Below are positions 27,855 through 36,100 of a stretch of 64,000 nt of DNA, one piece after another. Numbering within the stretch: position 1 is the first letter of the stretch; every line of letters starts with the position of its first letter. A program made the position numbers and the translations under genes. Source of the DNA: Cytophagaceae bacterium (GTDB lineage Bacteria > Bacteroidota > Bacteroidia > Cytophagales > Spirosomataceae); contig SXXW01000007.1 in NCBI GenBank assembly GCA_005791165.1, forward strand, positions 1 through 64,000, in the 5' to 3' direction. The notes under the pieces are model-generated. The model saw only the letters and a program-made list of their open reading frames with translations. It ran no database searches and had not been told where the DNA came from.

Positions 27855-28725
27855 AAATATATAAATTACTTGAATAATTTCCCTTCCCGAAATATGCGCT
27901 TATGTTGGACCACAAGCCGATAATAAACGAGCTAATAAATTTCTTCTTGCCCGTTTTATATTCGTGACTTAGCAATGAAATATAAAAACTATCAAAAATC
28001 TGACCCCTTTTTGATTTTAATTTGAAGCCATGTTTTTTAGCCAAGGACTTGATCGTGATTGGGTCGAAATGGTAGATGTGCCTTGGCACATCGTAAGCCG
28101 CCCAATGTTCTTTAAAATAGTTTGAATCAAAACTTTTTGAATTAGGCAGTGCCAAAATTAATACTCCCTCATTCGTAATCCTTGATTTAAAAAATTCGAA
28201 ATATTCGTCGAGTTCGTACACGTGTTCCAATACATGCCAAAGCGAAATCAATCTAAATTTTGCTTCTTTTGGAATAGCTTTAATCGACGGATATATGTCG
28301 ATCCCCAAGGTAGCTTCTGCTCTCGCGGCGGTGGCAGGATCCAACTCCATTCCGCTAATTTTCCAACCGGATTTTTGACAAGCATGAAGAAAATGCCCAT
28401 TTCCGCAACCAATATCTAACAGCTCAAGGTTACCCGTTTTCTCTTTCTCAATCCAGCCTGTTTTTTGTTTTAATGTAAAATTTCTAACTAGGTGGTAGAG
28501 CTTATTGATGATTCCCTCTTGGGTGTCGCTATGTGATATATAATTGTCGGACTTATAATAAGGTCCCGCTTCGTTGGCTTTTGGCCTAGGATTTGTAAAC
28601 AGTAATTCGCAGGCCTGGCAACGAGTGATCTCGAAATTTTCATTGGAGACGGTATAATCTTTTGCCGTTAAAAAGGGCAATATTTTTGTTTCACCGCAGG
28701 CAGGACAAGTGCTTAGTTTTTCCAT
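27841..28725 (-). CDS. Class I SAM-dependent methyltransferase with N-terminal zinc-ribbon
   Basis: A 294-residue protein. Two Cys pairs near the N-terminus (CPACG and CQACELLF) form a likely zinc ribbon. The SAM-binding motif I is LLDIGCGNGHFLHAC at about residue 100, with LWHVLEHVYEL as the post-II region. Such proteins resemble UbiG-like or sugar methyltransferases; the substrate is unknown. Its 3' end overlaps the lipoprotein gene by 14 bases, and it follows mnmG by 2 bases, so the three are probably one transcript. Confidence 0.85.
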   Translation of the reverse strand: MEKLSTCPACGETKILPFLTAKDYTVSNENFEITRCQACELLFTNPRPKANEAGPYYKSDNYISHSDTQEGIINKLYHLVRNFTLKQKTGWIEKEKTGNLELLDIGCGNGHFLHACQKSGWKISGMELDPATAARAEATLGIDIYPSIKAIPKEAKFRLISLWHVLEHVYELDEYFEFFKSRITNEGVLILALPNSKSFDSNYFKEHWAAYDVPRHIYHFDPITIKSLAKKHGFKLKSKRGQIFDSFYISLLSHEYKTGKKKFISSFIIGLWSNISAYFGKGNYSSNLYIFEHV

Positions 28726-28727
28726 GA

Positions 28728-30587
28728 TTATCGACCCATAAACAAAAGTAAAATGGAAACATCAGAAGCCGAAACTCCGGAAATCCGACTTGCTTGGCCA
28801 ATGGTTTCTGGCCTAATGGCTTTTAGTTTTATTCTTGACTCTGTGGACAAGGTTTTGATTTTATCATAATCAAAGTTTGCGGGAATACTTAAGTCTTCCA
28901 TGGTTTTCATTTTGTCTACCATCAGCCTTTCCTTCTCTATATAGCTCTCGTATTTTACAATGATTTCCACTTGCTCTAATTCCTCATTCGTATAGCCGTT
29001 TTTAATTTCTTTGAAATGCTCATTGGTCAGCAATGCCTCAAAACTTAAATCAGACCGCCTTAATAAATTAACTAATGGCGTGCCTTCTCGGATGGGAGAA
29101 CTTTGATTATTTTCAAGCCAATCGTTTATATTTTCAGGGCGAATTTTAATCGTTTTTATTTCATTCATGAGAGCAGCCACATTCGATTTTTTCTGAACGA
29201 AGCGATCCATTCTTTTTTGAGTGGCTAGGCCCAGTTTATATCCTTTGTCGGTTAATCGCTCATCCGCATTGTCTTGTCTGAGCAAGGTTCTAAACTCCGC
29301 TCTCGACGTAAACATACGGTAGGGCTCATCTGTTCCTTTGTTGATCAAGTCGTCAATCAAAACACCTATGTAGGCATCTGATCTCGACAAGGTAAAAGGA
29401 TCTAAATGATGTGTTTTTTGGTGGGCATTAATCCCCGCCATGAGTCCTTGGCAAGCCGCCTCTTCATATCCCGTTGTCCCATTTATTTGGCCCGCAAAAA
29501 ATAGACCGGGAATTTTTTTAGTTTCAAGCGTCGACTTTAATTGGGTCGGCGGGAAATAGTCATATTCAATCGCATATCCAGGCCTAAACATTTTAGCTTT
29601 TTCAAATCCCGGAATTAAACGAATCGCCTCAAATTGTATTTCTTCGGGCAAAGATGTCGAAAAGCCATTGACATATATTTCTACGGTTCGCCAGCCTTCT
29701 GGTTCCACAAAGATTTGATGGCTGTCTTTATCGGCAAAGCGATTAATTTTATCTTCAACGGATGGACAATAACGCGGCCCTAATCCTTTGATTCTGCCAG
29801 CAAACATGGGTGATTTATCAAAGCCTTTTCTTAATGCTTCGTGAACTTTTAAATTCGTATGCGTGATCCAGCAAGAGCGCTGTTCCTTAATATGGGTCTC
29901 GCTCAAATATGAAAAAGAGCTTGGGTTTTCATCTCCCTTTTGCTCTTCCATCGCAGCATAATCTAAGCTCCTTCCGTCTACCCTAGGCGGCGTGCCGGTC
30001 TTCATTCTGCCCGACTCAAAACCCAACTCAAGCAATTGTTCTGTAAGCCCCAATGCCATCGGCTCCGCCATTCTTCCTCCACCAAAATTCTTCTCCCCTA
30101 TGTGAATTAAACCATTTAAAAAAGTCCCATTGGTTAACACGACACTAGGCGCAAAATAGCTCATGCCCATGCGCGTCTGGACCCCTTTTACTTCATCATC
30201 TTCTATGATGAGTTGTTGGACCGAGTCTTGCCAAAAATCAACATTCTTATTTTCTTCCAACGCCCAACGCCATTCCTCCGCAAATCTCATTCGGTCCGAC
30301 TGACACCTAGGCGACCACATCGCTGGACCCTTTGATCGATTCAGCATCCGAAATTGAATCATGGTTTTGTCGGAGATGATTCCAGACATTCCACCCAAGG
30401 CATCGATTTCCCGCACAATCTGTCCTTTGGCCACCCCACCCATGGCCGGGTTGCATGACATTTGCGCAATGGTTTGCATGTTCATCGTAATGAGCAAAAC
30501 GCGCGAACCCATTTGTGCTGCCGCATGTGCAGCCTCACAACCTGCGTGTCCCGCTCCTACTACTATGACATCATATGTATTTTGCAT
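28728..30587 (-). CDS. mnmG: tRNA uridine-5-carboxymethylaminomethyl modification enzyme MnmG (GidA)
   Basis: A 619-residue FAD protein. The N-terminal dinucleotide motif is VVGAGHAGCEAAHAAAQMG, followed by the family signature NPAMGGVAKGQIVREIDALGG in part, and a C-terminal helical domain ending SGVSASDVSILL. With MnmE it installs the cmnm5 group on the wobble uridine of several tRNAs. Its closeness to oriC is a long-known feature in many bacteria and supports the origin call. A TAAATTTG -7 box (30589-30596, minus) ends one base from the ATG, and a perfect parS lies immediately upstream. Confidence 0.97.
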   Translation of the reverse strand: MQNTYDVIVVGAGHAGCEAAHAAAQMGSRVLLITMNMQTIAQMSCNPAMGGVAKGQIVREIDALGGMSGIISDKTMIQFRMLNRSKGPAMWSPRCQSDRMRFAEEWRWALEENKNVDFWQDSVQQLIIEDDEVKGVQTRMGMSYFAPSVVLTNGTFLNGLIHIGEKNFGGGRMAEPMALGLTEQLLELGFESGRMKTGTPPRVDGRSLDYAAMEEQKGDENPSSFSYLSETHIKEQRSCWITHTNLKVHEALRKGFDKSPMFAGRIKGLGPRYCPSVEDKINRFADKDSHQIFVEPEGWRTVEIYVNGFSTSLPEEIQFEAIRLIPGFEKAKMFRPGYAIEYDYFPPTQLKSTLETKKIPGLFFAGQINGTTGYEEAACQGLMAGINAHQKTHHLDPFTLSRSDAYIGVLIDDLINKGTDEPYRMFTSRAEFRTLLRQDNADERLTDKGYKLGLATQKRMDRFVQKKSNVAALMNEIKTIKIRPENINDWLENNQSSPIREGTPLVNLLRRSDLSFEALLTNEHFKEIKNGYTNEELEQVEIIVKYESYIEKERLMVDKMKTMEDLSIPANFDYDKIKTLSTESRIKLKAIRPETIGQASRISGVSASDVSILLLFMGR

Positions 30588-30588
30588 G

Positions 30589-30596
30589 CAAATTTA
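30589..30596 (-). promoter_or_regulatory. Possible -7 box for mnmG
   Basis: TAAATTTG on the minus strand fits the Bacteroidota -7 consensus TAnnTTTG. It lies directly before the mnmG ATG, which would give an almost leaderless transcript. The parS site begins 7 bases upstream of the box. This could be a chance match. Confidence 0.4.
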
Positions 30597-30602
30597 ATTG
30601 GG

Positions 30603-30618
30603 TGTTTCACGTGAAACA
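30603..30618. promoter_or_regulatory. parS site 1 (perfect 16-mer)
   Basis: TGTTTCACGTGAAACA is an exact match to the ParB-binding parS consensus known from Bacillus and shared across bacteria. It lies in the 41-bp gap between mnmG and ybeY, about 4.4 kb from the DnaA-box cluster. Confidence 0.93.
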
Positions 30619-30628
30619 CGTATCGTAT

Positions 30629-31051
30629 TTATATGTTTTTAAGGTGTTCGTTTTCCTTATTTCGCATCAACTCTTTTTGCGCCTTGTCTTTGTCTTTGTA
30701 TCCGGCAAGATGCAATAAACCATGAACCATCACTCGCTTTAATTCGGAGTCTTTGGTGTCAAATTTTATCGCATTGTCACGCACCCTTTCAATGGAAATA
30801 AATATATCCCCCTCAATCATTTTTGGATCTTCTGAATTGTCAAAAGTGACAATGTCGGTTAAGGTGTCGTGGCCCAAATACTTTTGATTGATGTCCAATA
30901 AATAGGCATCCGAACAAAATATATAATTCAGCTCTCCTATGGCAAAGCCTTCTGCCTTGGCCGCATCTTTTAACCAGGCCTTGTGCTTTAGCTTTTCCTT
31001 TAACCCAAATGCTATGTCTTCTGTTAGGAATGTGATCATATTTAATTTCAA
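30629..31051 (-). CDS. ybeY: Endoribonuclease YbeY (rRNA maturation)
   Basis: A 140-residue metalloprotein. The motif DTLTDIVTFDN and the metal-binding HGLLHLAGYKDK are diagnostic. In the usual HxxxHxxGYDH pattern the third ligand is His; here the corresponding residue is Asp, a variant I recall from other Bacteroidota. YbeY acts in 16S rRNA 3' processing and ribosome quality control. The frame starts at 31051, with a possible second ATG at 31039. It is 9 bases after yraN. Confidence 0.93.
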   Translation of the reverse strand: MKLNMITFLTEDIAFGLKEKLKHKAWLKDAAKAEGFAIGELNYIFCSDAYLLDINQKYLGHDTLTDIVTFDNSEDPKMIEGDIFISIERVRDNAIKFDTKDSELKRVMVHGLLHLAGYKDKDKAQKELMRNKENEHLKNI

Positions 31052-31060
31052 ACTACGAAT

Positions 31061-31414
31061 TTACGAAAAAGCATCTTCGAAATGCTCTATTTTGATGGCT
31101 TGAGGGTAAAAATTAACCGAAATCGCGTCAAAACGAATCTCTTTGTGCCAATTTTTATCCATTTGATAGTCATTTGCCGCCTGAAATAACATGTGTTTTT
31201 TATGTTCTCCAATGCGATCTTCCGGATTTCCGTAAAATGCTTTTTGTAAAGACTTTACTTCTATAAAAATAATTAGGGCTCCTATTTGTCCAATGATATC
31301 TACTTCTGCCCTGCCCGACCTATAATTTTTCTCAAGAATTTGATAGCCCATATTCGTTAAATACTGGGCCACTAGACTTTCTGCTTGTTGTCCCTGCTTT
31401 AAATGTTTCGCCAT
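31061..31414 (-). CDS. YraN family protein (UPF0102)
   Basis: A 117-residue protein with the restriction-nuclease-like core of the UPF0102 family: GQQAESLVAQYLTNMGY, EKNYRSGRAEVDIIGQ and IIFIEVKSL. These give the E...D...E-x-K pattern of a PD-(D/E)xK fold. The biological role is still undefined, though nuclease or Holliday-junction activity has been proposed. It is upstream of ybeY and divergent from lipB. Confidence 0.92.
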   Translation of the reverse strand: MAKHLKQGQQAESLVAQYLTNMGYQILEKNYRSGRAEVDIIGQIGALIIFIEVKSLQKAFYGNPEDRIGEHKKHMLFQAANDYQMDKNWHKEIRFDAISVNFYPQAIKIEHFEDAFS

Positions 31415-31455
31415 TCTCGTATATTTGTTTTGGTCAAAGTACGCGCTTTGTTTTT

Positions 31456-32217
31456 ATGATTAGAAGTGTTGAATCCCATATGTACCATCAGAACAAAAAA
31501 GTCCAAGTAGTTGATTTAAATCTTGCCCCCTACCAAGAAGCATGGGATATGCAAGAAAGGCTTATGTCGGACATATCAGCAATCAAATTGGCTAATCGGA
31601 ATTTAGCACTGTCGGATCAAGCACTAACGCCTAATTACCTTTTGTTTTGCGAACATCCTCATGTCTATACATTAGGTAAAAGCGGAGACGTGTCTCACCT
31701 TTTAATGCAGGAAGAGTTTTTGCATACCATCAACGCAAGCTTTTTCAAAACAAATAGAGGGGGCGACATTACGTATCATGGGCCGGGCCAACTCGTTGGC
31801 TATCCTATTTTTGACCTAGAGAATTTTTACACCGATATACATTTGTACTTAAGAATGCTGGAAGAAGCCATTATTCTCACGTGCCAGGACTATGGCTTGT
31901 TGGCCGGCAGAATTAACGGCTTGACTGGCGTGTGGATTAATCACGAATCAGACCAAGCAAGGAAAATCTGCGCTTTTGGGGTGAAAGCATCCCGCTGGAT
32001 CAGCATGCATGGATTTGCATTTAATATCAAGCCCGACTTATCCTATTTTTCTCACATCGTGCCCTGTGGGATAACAGAAAAAGGAGTGACGTCTTTAAGC
32101 CAAGAACTAGGCGTTGATGTCAATGAATTAGAGGTAAAAGAAATCGTTTTAGGCCACCTTAGTGCATTGTTTGAATTTGAAATCATTCGCGTTCCACGTG
32201 AAACCCTATTCGCATAA
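31456..32217 (+). CDS. lipB: Octanoyl-[acyl-carrier-protein]:protein N-octanoyltransferase LipB
   Basis: A 253-residue enzyme with the family motif NRGGDITYHGPGQLVGYP, the segment GVKASRWISMHGFAFNI and the catalytic Cys in HIVPCGI. It transfers octanoate from acyl carrier protein to lipoyl domains in the first step of lipoate formation. The start at 31456 gives an N-terminus slightly longer than usual; the ATG at 31480 is an alternative. Its last codons contain the second parS site. Confidence 0.95.
   Translation: MIRSVESHMYHQNKKVQVVDLNLAPYQEAWDMQERLMSDISAIKLANRNLALSDQALTPNYLLFCEHPHVYTLGKSGDVSHLLMQEEFLHTINASFFKTNRGGDITYHGPGQLVGYPIFDLENFYTDIHLYLRMLEEAIILTCQDYGLLAGRINGLTGVWINHESDQARKICAFGVKASRWISMHGFAFNIKPDLSYFSHIVPCGITEKGVTSLSQELGVDVNELEVKEIVLGHLSALFEFEIIRVPRETLFA
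32190..32205. promoter_or_regulatory. parS site 2 (variant), inside the end of lipB
   Basis: The core GTTCCACGTGAAAC at 32191-32204 matches the parS consensus GTTNCACGTGAAAC, the variable third T being C as in some Bacillus sites. It is read in lipB as the codons for Val-Pro-Arg-Glu-Thr. Confidence 0.85.
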
Positions 32218-32227
32218 ATAAATTAAT

Positions 32228-32243
32228 CGTTCCACGTGAAACA
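32228..32243. promoter_or_regulatory. parS site 3 (variant), between lipB and the exonuclease gene
   Basis: The core GTTCCACGTGAAAC at 32229-32242 is identical to site 2 and lies 38 bases from it, just before the ATG at 32247. Three such sites within 1.7 kb are typical of a chromosome centromere near the origin. Confidence 0.87.
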
Positions 32244-32246
32244 AAA

Positions 32247-32972
32247 ATGGAGACTATAAAAAACTTTAAGAACACATTATTTATTGACATCGAAACGGTA
32301 AGCGGATCCGAGAATTTTTCCTCAATTTCAGATCGAATGAAAGATTTTTGGGTAAAAAAAGCGAAGAATTTAGCCAATCCGGCTAATATTTCATTCGAGG
32401 AAATGTATTTTGAACGGGCGGCTTTGTATGCCGAGTTTGGTAAAATTATTGTCGTGGGAATGGGATTTTTGTTTGTCAATAAACAAGGTGAGTTATCATT
32501 GAAAGTCAAGACTATCGCTAATGCAGATGAAAAAGAGTTGCTAATAGAGTTCATTGACTTTATTAATAAGACATATAAATCTAGGGAGTTGACATTAGTG
32601 GCTCATAATGGAAAGGAATTTGATTTCCCTTATTTGTGTAGGAGAATGCTGGCGAATCGACTTGAAATCCCCAAATCGTTGCAGTTACAAGGCAAAAAGC
32701 CATGGGAGATTATACACCAAGATACCATGGAAATGTGGAAGTTTGGTGATCGGAGAACTTATAGTTCATTGGAATTATTGGCCGAATTAATGGGAATAGA
32801 GGGCGCAAAAATTGACCTATCAGGGGATCGAGTAAACTATGTTTTTTATAAGGAAAAAGATTTAGATCGAATTGCAGCTTATTGTGGGGATGATGTTATC
32901 ATTGTGGCCCAACTATACCTAAGGTTTCATTTCTTGAATATTGTTGAGCCACAGAATATAGAAAAGATATAA
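32247..32972 (+). CDS. 3'-5' exonuclease (DEDDy, PolB-like proofreading fold)
   Basis: A 241-residue nuclease with the three Exo motifs: FIDIETV (Asp and Glu), LVAHNGKEFDFPYL (Asp), and RIAAYCGDDV with Tyr and Asp in the YxxxD form. This family of stand-alone DNA polymerase B-type exonucleases is common in Bacteroidota and probably removes 3' nucleotides during repair. No catalytic residue is missing. It follows the third parS site by 4 bases. Confidence 0.88.
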   Translation: METIKNFKNTLFIDIETVSGSENFSSISDRMKDFWVKKAKNLANPANISFEEMYFERAALYAEFGKIIVVGMGFLFVNKQGELSLKVKTIANADEKELLIEFIDFINKTYKSRELTLVAHNGKEFDFPYLCRRMLANRLEIPKSLQLQGKKPWEIIHQDTMEMWKFGDRRTYSSLELLAELMGIEGAKIDLSGDRVNYVFYKEKDLDRIAAYCGDDVIIVAQLYLRFHFLNIVEPQNIEKI

Positions 32973-32975
32973 TTC

Positions 32976-33611
32976 CTATAGTATTTTAGCCGGATTTCCG
33001 AAGACTCGCTTTCCAGCAGGTATATTTTCTATCACAACGCTCCCTGCTCCTACTGTTGATCCTTTGCCGACGGTCAAGCTTCCGACGATGGTTGAACCAA
33101 TACCTACAAATACATTTTTGTCAATTTTAGCTCCTTTGCCGATAGTGGTCCCAGCGCCAATTTGAGAGAACTCTTCTATGATTACACCTGTTTCAAGCGT
33201 TATACCTGGACCAATGATTACATTATCTGATATTTTAGTTTCTGGTGATATGATGGATCCCGCGCCTATATAAATTCCATATGACAAACTCTTTACATTA
33301 GCGATTAATGCGTTCGGATGAATGGCATTGACCGGTTTAGTTTTTCTGTCCTCTTCGATGGTCTCAATCATCTTCTTTCTTTCAATAGGGTTTTCTAAGG
33401 CGACAAATACACCACAGGTTTTGCCAATTAAATCCCAATAGGTGTTTTCTTCTGTGTTCCCCAATACTGGAATTTCTCCTATTTCTGTACCTTGTTTTTT
33501 GGGATCATCGTCTAAAAAACCGTAGATAATTACGTTGTTGATTTGTAAAATGTGAGCTACTTCTATGGCAAATGGATTTACGCCAATAATAATTACGGGT
33601 AATGAAGTCAT
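32976..33611 (-). CDS. NeuD/PglD-like sugar O- or N-acetyltransferase
   Basis: A 211-residue protein. The N-terminal half is a Rossmann-like domain (PVIIIGVNPFAIEVAHIL). The C-terminal half shows left-handed beta-helix hexapeptide repeats (IGAGSIISPETKISDNVIIG, and similar). This two-part architecture is that of NeuD/PglD acyltransferases, which acetylate nucleotide-activated or sialic sugars. Its start codon overlaps the M14 peptidase stop by 4 bases. The sugar target is unknown. Confidence 0.85.
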   Translation of the reverse strand: MTSLPVIIIGVNPFAIEVAHILQINNVIIYGFLDDDPKKQGTEIGEIPVLGNTEENTYWDLIGKTCGVFVALENPIERKKMIETIEEDRKTKPVNAIHPNALIANVKSLSYGIYIGAGSIISPETKISDNVIIGPGITLETGVIIEEFSQIGAGTTIGKGAKIDKNVFVGIGSTIVGSLTVGKGSTVGAGSVVIENIPAGKRVFGNPAKIL

Positions 33612-34798
33612 TTGGATTGGTTTATTTTATTTGTGTAATCGATTAAATTAAAAGCAATTTGATTGTTACATGTCATTTGTAAGGAGCTGTAATTTTTTCC
33701 TTTTTCAATGGTCTCATGTTCGTATAATTGATAATTACTCGCGTCAATTACTGTGAGTCCTGAGTATATGCTAAGGTCTCCAATTTCTTCTAGCGTCCAT
33801 GCAAATTCAATTTTGCCATCGACATATTCTTCACAGATATTGAGGCCTATGTCGGCCCTAATATTTTTGTTTAAAGGCGCATTGATTAGCTTAATATCAA
33901 ATATATTTCTCTCGTTGGTTAGTAAGCATTCATAGGTTGAGATTTCTTCGGTTTTCCATTCTTCGGTGGCTATCGCACAGAAGGCGTCTAATAATAAACA
34001 AGCATTCGTTTTGCGGAGTGATTGTTTTTCTAGGTCCCATCCGGCTCCTCCAGATTCTAGTAGTATGAGTCCAAATCCCTTTGATTGAAAATAATCGCCG
34101 AATGCCCTTGCGTTATATTCATCGGTCCATTTGGCGATTTTATTTGGGTAAATTTCTTGAACAATTTTAGTTAATCTATTGGCTAATTTCCCTGCCCTTA
34201 ATCGAGCATCTGTCCATGTTCCGGACTCGTCTCCTGTGGTTGCTAGTAAGGCTATGTGAGTTTGATGTGTAGTATTTCCTACCGAGTATAATCGATGCTG
34301 ATCGTGTAAATTAAAGGAGAATAATGGATTAATAGTATGCGCCCAGTCGTGTAAAATTTTAGCTTCCGGTGAGTTTAATTTACCTGCATCTCTATTCATA
34401 TCTATGCCTAATGCGGTTTCTCTTGTCCATCTCTCAGCGCCATCCGCATTTAATCTTGGAATAATAAATAAGGTAATTTTCTGATGTAATTTTTCCCTAA
34501 ATTCAGAAAGGTCACCTCCTTTTTGAGATAAAAAAAGAAAAATATCAGCTAATGCCATCGTAGCCGTTGCCTCATCGCCATGCATTTGCGACCATGCACA
34601 AATATGGATGGGTCCTACGCCAAATTTTACTTGGTGTATAGGTTTTCCTTCATATGTTTGACCTATTTCCGAAACGTCTAACAAGGGACTTTTCTTCCAT
34701 TCATCGATCAATTGTAACCATAGGACATAGGAGAAAGCTCGTTCTTTAATTCGAGTCTCCTTGAAGGAATCGTAATGCTTTTCAATATTTTTATACAT
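33608..34798 (-). CDS. M14-family zinc carboxypeptidase
   Basis: A 396-residue peptidase. I chose the ATG at 34798, which overlaps the CLC gene stop by one base; the frame is open to 34825. Zinc ligands appear in QMHGDEATATM (His and Glu), and NLHDQHRLYSV has the third His. The catalytic Glu is probably in the LLESGGAGWD region. There is no signal peptide, so it may be cytoplasmic, unlike most secreted M14 enzymes. Substrates are unknown, but peptide or peptidoglycan fragments are possible. Confidence 0.87.
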   Translation of the reverse strand: MYKNIEKHYDSFKETRIKERAFSYVLWLQLIDEWKKSPLLDVSEIGQTYEGKPIHQVKFGVGPIHICAWSQMHGDEATATMALADIFLFLSQKGGDLSEFREKLHQKITLFIIPRLNADGAERWTRETALGIDMNRDAGKLNSPEAKILHDWAHTINPLFSFNLHDQHRLYSVGNTTHQTHIALLATTGDESGTWTDARLRAGKLANRLTKIVQEIYPNKIAKWTDEYNARAFGDYFQSKGFGLILLESGGAGWDLEKQSLRKTNACLLLDAFCAIATEEWKTEEISTYECLLTNERNIFDIKLINAPLNKNIRADIGLNICEEYVDGKIEFAWTLEEIGDLSIYSGLTVIDASNYQLYEHETIEKGKNYSSLQMTCNNQIAFNLIDYTNKINQSK

Positions 34799-36027
34799 TA
34801 TTGATAGGGTGTTTTTGGGATCCATTTGGCAACCATTTGAGATTTAAATAAACCCGTATTTCCTGATGTGTACATCACGAGGCAAGTTACGATTAAATAA
34901 CACGCCCAAGCAGATGGGCCAAAAAGTTCAATGCCTAAGCACAATCCCGTGATTGGGGTTTTCGTTAAGCCACAGTACAAAGATACAAATCCGATGGCAG
35001 CTAAAAATGCATGGGGCAATTGGATCCATTCGGAAAGCGAAGAACTCGCATGAGACCCTATTAAAAACAATGGGGTTGCCTCCCCTCCTTTAAAACCTAA
35101 TGCAAGACTTAGTGCCGTTGCCATTAATTTCGATCCAGCAAATGCTATATTGGAATAAGTATCTTGAAAGGGCTGCAATAAATATTCCGATCCTAAACCA
35201 ATACTCATTTTGAAGATAGGAATTTGAAACAGGGCGAAGAGAATTATACCCGAAATGAGTCCTTTGAGAATCGATTGTTTAGGCAATTGGCCAAGCAGTT
35301 TTGAAATATTCGATTCTAGGCGCTTATAAATCAGTCCAATTATACCTAAAAAAAGGCCTATACAAATCAATTTAGCCCAAAATAGCATTGAAATTGGAGG
35401 TAAAAAAACAAGGGGATAAAATAGATGTTTTGTACCCCACACGTGTAAACTAGTGAAATTCGCTAAAAAAGAAGTGGAAGCGCAAGCAATTAGCGATCGC
35501 CAATGAATTTTTCCAACCGTCCCTATTTCTAGTCCAAAAAAGCAACCCGCCAACGGAGTTCCAAAAACGGAAGAAAATCCAGCGGCCATTCCAGCTCGAA
35601 TCCAAATGGATTTTTCTTGTGAAGGGCAGTTCAATTTTTGTAAAGCTATTTGGGCCACATTTCCCCCGAACAAAACCGCGGTTCCTTCCCTTCCTACCGA
35701 AGCGCCGACCAAATGACTTAACCAAGTACTGGCAATGGCATAGATTCCCGAAATACCTGCTTGGGGAGCAATTTGTAATGATGGATCATTTAATTGGTCG
35801 ACTAGATTATTTGCGTTCGAATGAATAAACTTAAATGGATATGTTTTAATGACATGGAAAAAGATTCCGACTAAAGGAAGTCCATATAAAAGCCACGGTG
35901 TTTCGTTTCGAATCCATGCGATTTGATCTAATCCCCAAAGAAAGAGGGAAGACATGGATCCTACTAGAAGGGAAATACTAACTAAAATCCCCAACCTTGT
36001 AATCAGATAGATCGGTTTTAATTCCAC
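34798..36027 (-). CDS. CLC-family chloride channel/antiporter
   Basis: A 409-residue protein with about ten membrane segments. Conserved CLC motifs are visible: VGASVGREGTAVLFGG (gating-glutamate loop, GREGT in place of the common GREGP), FFGLEIG and GFKGGEATPLFLIGS. The usual anion-binding GSGIP loop near residue 90 is not recognisable. CLC-F fluoride antiporters show similar departures, so anion specificity may not be chloride. It is the first gene of a minus-strand unit with the M14 peptidase and acetyltransferase. Confidence 0.88.
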   Translation of the reverse strand: MELKPIYLITRLGILVSISLLVGSMSSLFLWGLDQIAWIRNETPWLLYGLPLVGIFFHVIKTYPFKFIHSNANNLVDQLNDPSLQIAPQAGISGIYAIASTWLSHLVGASVGREGTAVLFGGNVAQIALQKLNCPSQEKSIWIRAGMAAGFSSVFGTPLAGCFFGLEIGTVGKIHWRSLIACASTSFLANFTSLHVWGTKHLFYPLVFLPPISMLFWAKLICIGLFLGIIGLIYKRLESNISKLLGQLPKQSILKGLISGIILFALFQIPIFKMSIGLGSEYLLQPFQDTYSNIAFAGSKLMATALSLALGFKGGEATPLFLIGSHASSSLSEWIQLPHAFLAAIGFVSLYCGLTKTPITGLCLGIELFGPSAWACYLIVTCLVMYTSGNTGLFKSQMVAKWIPKTPYQ

Positions 36028-36068
36028 AGGGTAAAAATTTGTTTCAAAGGTAAGAATATTATTTTCCC

Positions 36069-36076
36069 TACCTTTG
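36069..36076 (+). promoter_or_regulatory. -7 box for the DEAD-box helicase gene
   Basis: TACCTTTG exactly fits TAnnTTTG and ends 24 bases before the ATG at 36101. It gives a short leader, as expected in this phylum. Confidence 0.6.
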
Positions 36077-36100
36077 CAAAGTTAAACAAAGCCAATTCTG

